64,000 nucleotides of DNA from Nitrosotalea sp. Its GTDB lineage: Archaea > Thermoproteota > Nitrososphaeria > Nitrososphaerales > Nitrosopumilaceae. A model generated the notes under the pieces. It worked only from the letters and a program-made list of their open reading frames with translations. It was not told the origin of the DNA and did no database searches. Location of the stretch: positions 1 through 64,000 of the forward strand of contig JANWLA010000041.1 of assembly GCA_025451075.1 (NCBI GenBank), written 5' to 3'. Of this stretch, positions 54,201-60,229 are shown piece by piece. A program made the translations under genes and the position numbers. Position 1 is the first letter of the stretch. Every line of letters starts with the position of its first letter.

Positions 54201-55156
54201 CAAACATATCATCTGCCACTACGCCTAGCAATACAACTGTACCATCACCGCCTACAGGACTTGGTACAACCGCAGTATCATCATCGCAAATCAACCTGTC
54301 CTGGACTGCACCATCAAGCAACGGTGGCTCTGCAATAACAGGATATAATGTGCAACGCTCAGTCAACAACGGCAATACATGGTCTACTGTCGTATCCAAT
54401 ACCGGCTCTACTGCTACTGTATTCAATGACACCGGATTATCCCCAAGTACAACCTACGCATATCGAGTGTCTGCAATAAACTCGGTCGGAACAGGCTCTC
54501 CATCAAATGTTTCCTCTGCAACAACTAGTGCGGCTACAACAAGCGGCGGCATCACACTTGTCAATGTCCAGTCAACATCAAGTTCAACATCTCCCTCAAA
54601 TCCTATAATGCTTGCAGACTTTAATGTTGGAACTGGAAACAACAGGCTGCTTGTTGTTGGTGTAAGTGCAGACAATAGCGATGCAGCTTCTGTAACATTT
54701 GGCGGCGTACCGTTAACAAAAAAAGTATCCACTTTTTCCAACAATGATGCCGAGTTTTGGTATCTGAAAAACCCAACTGGCACTGGAGCAATCGTAGTTA
54801 CAATGTCAGGCTCCACATCAGCAGTCGTTGGCGCATATTCATTTTCTGGAGTAAACCAGTCAAGCCCATTGCCTACTAGTATAGTAAACCACAATTCTGC
54901 TGCCAGCAGTCCTACTGTATCCATTACCACAAAATTTGCAAATGATTGGGTCTTGGACCTACCTTCAATTTATGGTGGTGTAACACTTGGCTCTCCAACT
55001 TGCACATCGCAATGGAATGCAAACATGCCAGGTGCAATCACTGGCGCATCAAGCTCTGCAATGGTCCAGTCTCCAGGTTCTGTCACATGCAAGTGGACTG
55101 CAAGCAGTGCTGATCTATGGGATGATGCTGCAGTTGAGATTGCAGCGTCAAAGTGA
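51251..55156 (+). CDS. giant secreted propeller/fibronectin-III protein
   Basis: A 1,301-residue exported protein starting with GTG (MVDKPTINSRK), signal peptide ending HNAFA about residue 36. Residues about 40-375 form a YVTN-type beta-propeller (repeats such as NPxTNKxYV and VIDGTT). Then come FnIII 1 (378-470), an Ig-like cysteine domain (473-575), FnIII 2 (581-676), a beta domain (685-886), FnIII 3 (895-990), FnIII 4 (996-1093) and a second copy of the beta domain (1099-1301), very similar in protein and DNA. No anchor. Likely adhesive surface or matrix protein. It is the only large plus-strand gene of the island, flanked by repeat copies B and C. Confidence 0.9.
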   Translation: MVDKPTINSRKYFLTLVFASIFLVSFGMISHNAFADTVTTTIPVSGAFGVVTNPNTNLTYVATGQGYQIQVINDTTNAVIATIQTHDPAPTQNNSGSCKTLYLAVNPITNLVYADNGGCELYYQNVQSPYDASVSVINGTNKVVATIPLGNNWGSFPITVNPVTNKIYTSDFEDDVDVIDGTSNTVTTLTLKATEYDGIASNPNSNMVYVLGQYGATSVINVINGSTNSIVNTFAFGGYSQMGISVNPTTNKVYVSNAYPCNNTGNQFVGGNACNANSGPFVGVIDGTTDQVLSTIPDTDHGYVGINPITDKIYIGNNGGNTVSVIDGQTDTVTSQVQVGNGPFGIGINTNTNKIYVGNSGSSTISVIDSNSSSTSTVPSAPQNLVATGDNSKIALSWSAPSSNGGSPITNYKIYKSTSSGTETLSATTGNVTSYNDTSVTNGQTYFYKVTAVNSVGESSQSNEASATPTGAGVTVQSVDQNNNPIYGIFTLLCSQGTSTTANGSNTCETGQSRLASGNTTVTFGSMPQGQTFGVDVYNNATCSFNHWSDNTANTYKFRLFTASNPPSILTAVYSCGNTTTVPQSPIGVIANAVSSSQIDLSWTAPSNNGGSPITGYKIERSNNTGTTWSNVQSNTGSTDTTYNDTGLSSSTTYTYRVSAINSAGTSLPSNIASATTQTAAPPAGITLNNIQSTSGTVSSSPYQITLANFNSGTGSNQLLVVGISANNNNVASVTFGGVSLTKKVSSFSNNDAEFWYLKNPASTGNIVVTMAGSTSAVVGAYSFSGVNQTSPLPTSTTNHNSAAGSPTVTITTTNPNSWVLDLPSIYGGVTLGSPTCTQQWDTHMPSKITGASSSVMQTTAGSLTCKWTASSGEMWDDVAVEIKASSTGSGSTPTVPSSPTGLTASAASSSQINLSWTAPANSGGATITGYKIERSTDSGSTWSSLVANTGSTSTKYSDTGLSPSASYTYRVSAINSAGSSAPSNISSATTPSNTTVPSPPTGLGTTAVSSSQINLSWTAPSSNGGSAITGYNVQRSVNNGNTWSTVVSNTGSTATVFNDTGLSPSTTYAYRVSAINSVGTGSPSNVSSATTSAATTSGGITLVNVQSTSSSTSPSNPIMLADFNVGTGNNRLLVVGVSADNSDAASVTFGGVPLTKKVSTFSNNDAEFWYLKNPTGTGAIVVTMSGSTSAVVGAYSFSGVNQSSPLPTSIVNHNSAASSPTVSITTKFANDWVLDLPSIYGGVTLGSPTCTSQWNANMPGAITGASSSAMVQSPGSVTCKWTASSADLWDDAAVEIAASK

Positions 55157-55178
55157 TTTTTGACAAATTTTTATTTGA

Positions 55179-55252
55179 AAAATTGCTGATTATTCATCAA
55201 AACTAGTGTACTACCACATGAAGATACATTACCTTTAAGATAGAGTTTTCAT
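55179..55252. repeat. cassette boundary C (zinc-finger tail plus dead MKTL start)
   Basis: Plus strand encodes ADYSSKLVYYHMKIHYL and stop (ends 55238). Minus strand has ATGAAAACTCTATCTTAA, MKTLS then stop (55235-55252), 7 nt behind the stop of the 549-residue gene. The promoter part is absent. Confidence 0.7.
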
Positions 55253-55259
55253 GTTATCA

Positions 55260-56909
55260 CTAAGGATATGGAACGTATTTGACTCCAATTCCACTCAAAC
55301 CAACAATGTGATAATTATAGAGTTGTGCGGGACAATAATACGTACCACCAAGCCATGGAAAATCACCTTGAACAAAGGTAGATGTACTATCATATCCTAC
55401 TGCAAAGGGCATTCCCACACAGAATATGGTCAATCCGTAAAATCCCACACGGTTTGTTGTTTTTACAGTATACACAATAGTACTGTTTCCTGTTTGAATT
55501 TTGTCAGGTGTCGCATATGATGTGATATCCTTGGTATCATCATCTATGTGATGTGCTTCAAAAATTCTGAGCCCTGTTGGCTGCGGAGGATTTGAATTAG
55601 AATATTGAACACATATTTTCCCAGTAGAGTTCACTGGCATGTACAATACTACAATACCACTATTTGATTGCGGATAGGGACTATCACATGGCATGAAGGA
55701 TGCAGGTAAAGTAGTGTTGTCCTCTCTAGACGTATGACTGTCAGTATTGAGATGTGGTAAAACAATAACTGTTCCTTTCATCCATGGATGAGGTTCTGTA
55801 TGATAGGTAAATGTTCCAGGTTCTGTAAATGTAAGCACGTATGACTGCCCCGGTTTTATCACACCATCACTATCAAATGGTTTACCGTCTTGCATTGTTG
55901 GAATGTCAGATACAATGGTGTTTCCAACATCTGCTTGATTTATCCACTGTACAGTGTTATTTATCCCAATTATTACCGTAGCAGTGTCAGGGCTGTACGT
56001 ATTGTGGGATGCTTGATTTTCGGAACCCGGTGTGATTATTATTGTGGTATAATTTTCATTGCTTACACTTGTTCCATAAAGAAATCCTCTTGAAGCAAGT
56101 TTTGAAATTGTTTCGGCCTTGAGGCACATAGGATCTTGGTTATGTGATTTCACTACTAGATAGAGACCTTCTTTGCAAGTAATATCGCTCATGCCAACTC
56201 CTGACTTGAATTGCTCCAGTGGTGAGAGTGCAATAGGTGCCTTGTCTATTGAGACAGTCGAGGTACTGCCCAAAGCAGAATTTATCGTAATTTGTATTTG
56301 CGAATGTTCTACGCCTCTTGTTGCACCAATTTGCCATATTCCTGAAACGGCATTTGTTGGAATTGTAAAATTAAGCGATGAAAAATGCCCAGTCTTATCT
56401 GAAACTGTTTGTGTTGATTCTACAGAAATGCCATTAGGATCAATTAACGATAATTGGATCAGAGTATTCGAATTCTCAGTACCCAGTATTATGACAGGGT
56501 CCCCGGGACGGTATGAATTTTTGTCAGTATTAAGAGACATGTATCCACCTGTTGGCATAAGACCTACTGCAAAATCTAGTTTGATCTCATCTGTCCCGTC
56601 CCCAACTATGACAGAGCAAATTCCCGGATTGTAAGATGATATGTCAAACGAATATGTGGCAGACCCGTTTTCAAGCGTGATATTTTTATCTAGTTTTTGC
56701 AATCCATGCGAATCTAGTACAAGTAAATTGAGGGTTGCATTTGGTTTTGCAAATATAGACAAGAGTGGTTTTTCTGAATTTTGATAATTGTTTTTGTCAA
56801 GAATTGCATGAAATTGAGGACCAGGTATGGAGGTTATTCCAGATGCAAAAGTAACTGGTAGTAGTGATAATACCGTAATTATAATTATTGAAAGATGTAG
56901 AGTTTTCAT
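55260..56909 (-). CDS. secreted protein with Ig-like, two-cysteine and cupredoxin-like domains
   Basis: A 549-residue exported protein (MKTLHLSIIIITVLSLLPV signal). Two Ig-like domains (about 30-115 and 120-210, the second starting GYMSLNTDKNSYRPGD) precede the module LSPLEQFKSGV...C-x16-C. A cupredoxin-like domain (about 300-385) has NNTVQWINQAD and YHTEPHPWMKG: the ligand Cys is Thr and the first ligand His is not evident, so copper binding is doubtful. The C-terminal domain (GFYGL..., PFAVGYD) is related to that of 59183-60229. Own cassette promoter. Confidence 0.82.
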   Translation of the reverse strand: MKTLHLSIIIITVLSLLPVTFASGITSIPGPQFHAILDKNNYQNSEKPLLSIFAKPNATLNLLVLDSHGLQKLDKNITLENGSATYSFDISSYNPGICSVIVGDGTDEIKLDFAVGLMPTGGYMSLNTDKNSYRPGDPVIILGTENSNTLIQLSLIDPNGISVESTQTVSDKTGHFSSLNFTIPTNAVSGIWQIGATRGVEHSQIQITINSALGSTSTVSIDKAPIALSPLEQFKSGVGMSDITCKEGLYLVVKSHNQDPMCLKAETISKLASRGFLYGTSVSNENYTTIIITPGSENQASHNTYSPDTATVIIGINNTVQWINQADVGNTIVSDIPTMQDGKPFDSDGVIKPGQSYVLTFTEPGTFTYHTEPHPWMKGTVIVLPHLNTDSHTSREDNTTLPASFMPCDSPYPQSNSGIVVLYMPVNSTGKICVQYSNSNPPQPTGLRIFEAHHIDDDTKDITSYATPDKIQTGNSTIVYTVKTTNRVGFYGLTIFCVGMPFAVGYDSTSTFVQGDFPWLGGTYYCPAQLYNYHIVGLSGIGVKYVPYP

Positions 56910-56963
56910 ACTTTACACGTACTGGACAATTATGGTTTAAAAAAGTGGTGTAGAATTTTGATT
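56910..56963. repeat. cassette promoter copy G
   Basis: Minus strand: CTACACCACTTTTTTAAACC and leader CCAGTACGTGTAAAGT before the ATG at 56909. Only the promoter half of the repeat remains; beyond it lies the DUF2283 gene. Confidence 0.6.
56936..56944 (-). promoter_or_regulatory. conserved cassette TATA box 3
   Basis: Minus-strand TTTTTTAAA, 27 nt from the ATG at 56909, preceded by ACACCAC. Confidence 0.65.
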
Positions 56964-57177
56964 ATTGTATTAATTCTATTATGTCTGTAGATTTTGCTAT
57001 GGCATCATCAACTTCCGGTGTATTTGCAGGTATCAGAACTTCCATTCCAACAATTTTGCCTTTTTCGTTTACATCGATAAACCTGTCTTTTCCCATAGAT
57101 ATTGTCTTTGTAACTTTTCCCTTGCGTAACTGAACATACATTGCCCCAGAATCTTTATCAAATTTTATTGAAACCAA
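56962..57177 (-). CDS. DUF2283 protein (putative antitoxin)
   Basis: A 71-residue protein starting with TTG (MVSIKFDKDSGAMYVQLR). The pattern of paired strands with YVQLRKGKV, then DRFIDVNEKGKIVGMEVL is the DUF2283 fold. DUF2283 genes are frequently paired with DUF4258 genes, a putative toxin-antitoxin arrangement. Here the start overlaps the end of the (frameshifted) DUF4258 reading frame. Confidence 0.8.
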   Translation of the reverse strand: MVSIKFDKDSGAMYVQLRKGKVTKTISMGKDRFIDVNEKGKIVGMEVLIPANTPEVDDAIAKSTDIIELIQ

Positions 57178-57464
57178 TTATCTTCAATCCTCCTTTGTCT
57201 GTCCACATTACAGTAATGACCTTTACAGAAGTATTAATCTTATTATGTATGGCCACCAGATAAGGCCTGGTCTTTATATGGTGGATTTTCTGACTTGCCA
57301 TAGCTCTTGTAATTTTGTCGCTCATCGTCATATATTGTCCTAACGGGGTTGTTGATCACTTTGGAGATTTCCCGAGTTGTCACGTATCTTTCAAATGCTC
57401 TGTCTTTACAATGCCTTGTGAATATTATACGAATTTTCCTTGCAGACAACTTACTGTTTAACAT
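57158..57464 (-). pseudogene. DUF4258 protein (putative toxin), frameshifted
   Basis: The 73-residue ORF starting MLNSKLSARKIRIIFTRHCKDRAFERY matches the N-terminal half of DUF4258 but ends in an unrelated tail (DQALSGGHT). In the next frame the family's C-terminal half is intact: YLVAIHNKINTSVKVITVMW, then TDKGGLKIIGFNKI and stop at 57158, overlapping the DUF2283 start. The total of 307 nt is one base more than a multiple of three, so a single-base shift near AATCCACCATATAAAGACC explains it. Either a disabled toxin or a sequencing error. Confidence 0.75.
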
Positions 57465-57535
57465 TATTTCAAAGTTTTAAAGAAAGCGATAGGTCTAGTC
57501 TGCAAAGTTCCAAGACAATACTGTCTACAGATTAT

Positions 57536-58366
57536 CTAGTTTACATTGATCTTGAGCCTGTAAAATGCAATTACAGAAATTATTCCAATCAACATGACTG
57601 GAACTGCAAAAGGAAATTCTGGAACTGTCACAGTGTTTTGTTCAGCAAAAACCCACTTGTTACCATCAAATTGCCAGGTTCCCGAATCGTTGTTGGTATC
57701 AGTCAACGAGGGTGTGGCAGTCGTATACGGCTTTCCGTCATAATAGTATGAAACTTCTATGGTCATGTTAACCGGTTTAACTTCAAGGGCTCCCTGAGAA
57801 TAGCTGTTAGAGAGTGCAAGTGTGCACTTTTCATGCGGCCCAATGCCAAAACCCCCGCCCTTGCTTTGTTGCACGTCATTGCCCGAGATAAGTTTGAAAC
57901 CAAAATATTGTATCTGTACAGTTTTGTTTTGTGTATTATACAAATCAAACCATTGTGAGCCAGACGAGATGGGTTGCACCGAATCGCCAAAGCAGCTCTT
58001 GTTTGTGCCGCTGGTATACTGGTGAAGCGGCTCACATGAATTGCCAGAAATATACGAACATTCAACTTTGCGATCCGAGACCAAGTTTGTGAGACAGCTG
58101 TGCTGCGGATAAACTGCGGGCTGCGACGTGCATGTTAGGTTGTCTGGCAGGAACTTGAACTGGCTTGCAAGCTCCACCTGACTTAATATTACAGGCGGGC
58201 AACATGGAGGCCATTCCGGAGGGCTCAAGTTTTTTACAGTTGTTGTATGTGTTACAGTAACACTCTTGTTTTCTGCTACAAATGAATCTGGTTCTGCTAT
58301 TGAGCTTGCACTGTTAAACGTTAATACTCCAAGTACGACAACTACTAGCAAAAGTAGAGTTTTCAT
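57536..58366 (-). CDS. secreted protein with PEF-type C-terminal sorting signal
   Basis: A 276-residue surface protein with signal MKTLLLLVVVVLGVLTF. The body has a CC pair (PPCCPPV) and cysteine motifs shared with the C-terminal half of the 492-residue protein (TCTSQPAVYPQHSCLTNLV, CSYISGNSCEPLHQYTSGTN). It ends NTVTVPEFPFAVPVMLIG, a hydrophobic helix and FYRLKINVN, the archaeosortase substrate pattern. Behind cassette promoter 4. Looks like a shortened paralogue lacking the Ig-like part. Confidence 0.85.
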   Translation of the reverse strand: MKTLLLLVVVVLGVLTFNSASSIAEPDSFVAENKSVTVTHTTTVKNLSPPEWPPCCPPVILSQVELASQFKFLPDNLTCTSQPAVYPQHSCLTNLVSDRKVECSYISGNSCEPLHQYTSGTNKSCFGDSVQPISSGSQWFDLYNTQNKTVQIQYFGFKLISGNDVQQSKGGGFGIGPHEKCTLALSNSYSQGALEVKPVNMTIEVSYYYDGKPYTTATPSLTDTNNDSGTWQFDGNKWVFAEQNTVTVPEFPFAVPVMLIGIISVIAFYRLKINVN

Positions 58367-58527
58367 TTTGTATTTGTACTGGATACGTATGCTTTAAAAA
58401 AATTGGTGTAGGTTTCATCTAGTTTAAAAAATAAAAATACATCAAAAAACCTCAAAATCGCTGATTATACATCAAAACTAGTGTACTACCACATGAAAAT
58501 CCATTACCTTTGAGATAGAGTTTTCAT
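58367..58527. repeat. cassette boundary D (complete element)
   Basis: The most complete copy. Minus strand: dead start ATGAAAACTCTATCTCAAAG (MKTLSQR, 58504-58527) and, farther on, promoter ACACCAATTTTTTTAAAGC with leader CCAGTACAAATACAAA. Plus strand 58412-58513: the 34-codon frame ending YYHMKIHYL and TGA. Confidence 0.8.
58393..58402 (-). promoter_or_regulatory. conserved cassette TATA box 4
   Basis: Minus-strand TTTTTTTAAA, 27 nt from the ATG at 58366, preceded by ACACCAA. Confidence 0.7.
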
Positions 58528-58543
58528 TTTCTAATCTCTGATT

Positions 58544-58789
58544 CTATTTTATCAGTCCATTCTGATAATCTAAAGTAAAATCATCCCTTGTTATTCCACA
58601 ATCATCCAGAATTTGTTTGGTTAAACCAGTTCCTAATTCATCATTTTTGGCTGGTACAGAAGTAAATCTATTTGAATCGTCATTACGTAATGAAACATGA
58701 CTTCCCTTTTGACGGGATATCCTGAATCCTTTCTTGTTGACAAGATATTTTATCATTACATTACCAGAAACTCGAGGGAGTTTACTCAC
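58544..58789 (-). CDS. hicA: HicA-family mRNA interferase toxin
   Basis: An 81-residue double-stranded-RNA-binding-fold toxin. MSKLPRVSGNVMIKYLVNKKGF with the catalytic histidine in RQKGSHVSLRN matches HicA, and the C-terminal GLTKQILDDCGITRDDF is typical. It overlaps the upstream antitoxin gene by 8 nt. A dead MKTL start lies 16 nt behind its stop, so the pair is embedded in the cassette array. Confidence 0.85.
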   Translation of the reverse strand: MSKLPRVSGNVMIKYLVNKKGFRISRQKGSHVSLRNDDSNRFTSVPAKNDELGTGLTKQILDDCGITRDDFTLDYQNGLIK

Positions 58790-59009
58790 TATATTTGCGA
58801 ATAAATTTAAGACTATAACTTTTGTCTTTGCCTAGATCCTCTACCATCAACTCGATTGCTTCTTTGATGCTATCTTTTGCTTTGGCTTCTGTCCTTCCCT
58901 CTGCATTAGCATGAAGTTCGTTGCATCTTGCAAATATCATGCCATATTCATCTTTATCTAAAATTATCTGATACGTCTTTTTAGATACTGTGGAGGTTGA
59001 ATGTTGCAT
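58782..59009 (-). CDS. hicB: HicB-like antitoxin
   Basis: A 75-residue partial RNase H-fold protein (TYQIILDKDEYGMIFARCNELHA...GRTEAKAKDSIKEAIEL). It matches HicB's N-terminal domain but has no C-terminal DNA-binding segment, so autoregulation may be weak or performed by a partner. Adjacent and overlapping hicA supports the pairing. Confidence 0.8.
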   Translation of the reverse strand: MQHSTSTVSKKTYQIILDKDEYGMIFARCNELHANAEGRTEAKAKDSIKEAIELMVEDLGKDKSYSLKFIRKYSE

Positions 59010-59139
59010 ATACGAAATATAATGTTAGTACGATCTATAAAAAGAATAAGACATCAAAATACGATAAACTACACATTGTATAGATAAAAAATTAGGTGGT
59101 GATTTTCATACCCTCCATGTTTTTTCACTTCGTCTGGTC

Positions 59140-59179
59140 TCATACTTTAAAAATATGATGAAAGAGGCAAAGTTTTCAT
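59140..59179. repeat. cassette remnant I (dead MKTL start)
   Basis: Minus strand ATGAAAACTTTGCCTC (MKTLPLSSYF then stop), 3 nt behind the stop of the 348-residue gene. A TTTTTAAAG follows but the rest of the promoter block is diverged. Confidence 0.55.
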
Positions 59180-59182
59180 TTT

Positions 59183-60229
59183 TTACTTCCCCTGTTCTAA
59201 AACGGCAAGATGTAATGCCACCTCCTTGTAGTCCATACCTGAAACTTCAACTTTTGTAAGCATGTATACACTGGATACGCAAGGAGGATTCAATGGATCA
59301 ATGTATGAAAAATCTGAAGCATTTACCTGATCTTTTGAATATCCAACAGCCAGCGGATAGCGTTCACAAAAAAGTCTCGGTATTGATTGATCGTAAAAAC
59401 CAGTGGCATTTGGTAGTGGACTTATGACGTATGTAGCTGTAAAGTTTGTACCTAGTGGATAATTTGCAAGATCAACAGTGTCCGGTGCTGTCATGATCTT
59501 AAAGGAGTTTGTATAGTCTGTTCCTTGAGTTATGCTAAAGGAACCACCGTTTTTTTCATAGTGCAGATTGTGTATGAAAAGCATCGGTCCAAGTAAAAAT
59601 ATGTGTTGGCAATTTGGCCCATTACAATCATTGTAATTAGATGATATGATAAAAGTGAGCCTGGTACATGCAGTAGAGTTTGATTTCATCAAGAGAACTG
59701 GAACTGTATTAAGGTAAGTTTTGTTTTCAGGAACAGTATAGAATTTGCCACAATCATTTACTGACAAGTCGTTTGTTTTATCAAATCCAGTTACAAGAAA
59801 ATGAGTTTGAATTGACTTGTCCTTGTCAAATAAGATATCAAGAGTATAAGGTCCTTGTCTTTCAAATGTAGCCGAAAAATTATCAGATTTGCTTGGAAGA
59901 TAAAGCGTGTATGAGGAAGTGTCATTGATTGGACATGACATTAGGGAGCTTGAATAATTAATAATTGGCTTGTCAGGCTGGTTATCTCCGTATAACATTA
60001 TTGCTGGTGTAACACATCGATGATTTGTAAAACCATGAATCAATATAGAGAATTTGGCGGTGTCACCAACCCGATACGAGTTACTAAGTCCAGGAGTATC
60101 AATCAATGTGCCTGAATTCCAGTCATGTGATGGTGGTAAAGCAGGAGAAATGTTTCCAAAAATCATCAGAGCTGCAATTCCTAAACCAATTCCAATTGCA
60201 GATATTATTGCAAGTAGTAGAGTTTTCAC
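59183..60229 (-). CDS. secreted protein of unknown function
   Basis: I place the start at the GTG at 60229, giving VKTLLLAIISAIGIGLGIAALMI, the cassette signal peptide, in register with the conserved promoter; the ORF track's MPVQYMY lead is leader DNA. The 348-residue body has an N-terminal beta domain (RVGDTAKFSILIHGF) and a middle domain with C-x-C pairs (NDCNGPNC). A C-terminal domain (GFYDQS, PLAVGYSKDQ, PPCVSSVY) resembles that of 55260-56909. No anchor or sorting signal. Confidence 0.75.
   Translation of the reverse strand: MKTLLLAIISAIGIGLGIAALMIFGNISPALPPSHDWNSGTLIDTPGLSNSYRVGDTAKFSILIHGFTNHRCVTPAIMLYGDNQPDKPIINYSSSLMSCPINDTSSYTLYLPSKSDNFSATFERQGPYTLDILFDKDKSIQTHFLVTGFDKTNDLSVNDCGKFYTVPENKTYLNTVPVLLMKSNSTACTRLTFIISSNYNDCNGPNCQHIFLLGPMLFIHNLHYEKNGGSFSITQGTDYTNSFKIMTAPDTVDLANYPLGTNFTATYVISPLPNATGFYDQSIPRLFCERYPLAVGYSKDQVNASDFSYIDPLNPPCVSSVYMLTKVEVSGMDYKEVALHLAVLEQGK

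Noticed and set aside
54454-54930. 158-aa minus-strand ORF within the 1,301-aa gene
   Set aside because: Low-complexity reverse reading of Ser/Thr-rich FnIII sequence.
56173-56634. 153-aa plus-strand ORF
   Set aside because: Antisense of the 549-aa secreted protein; no start context or domain.
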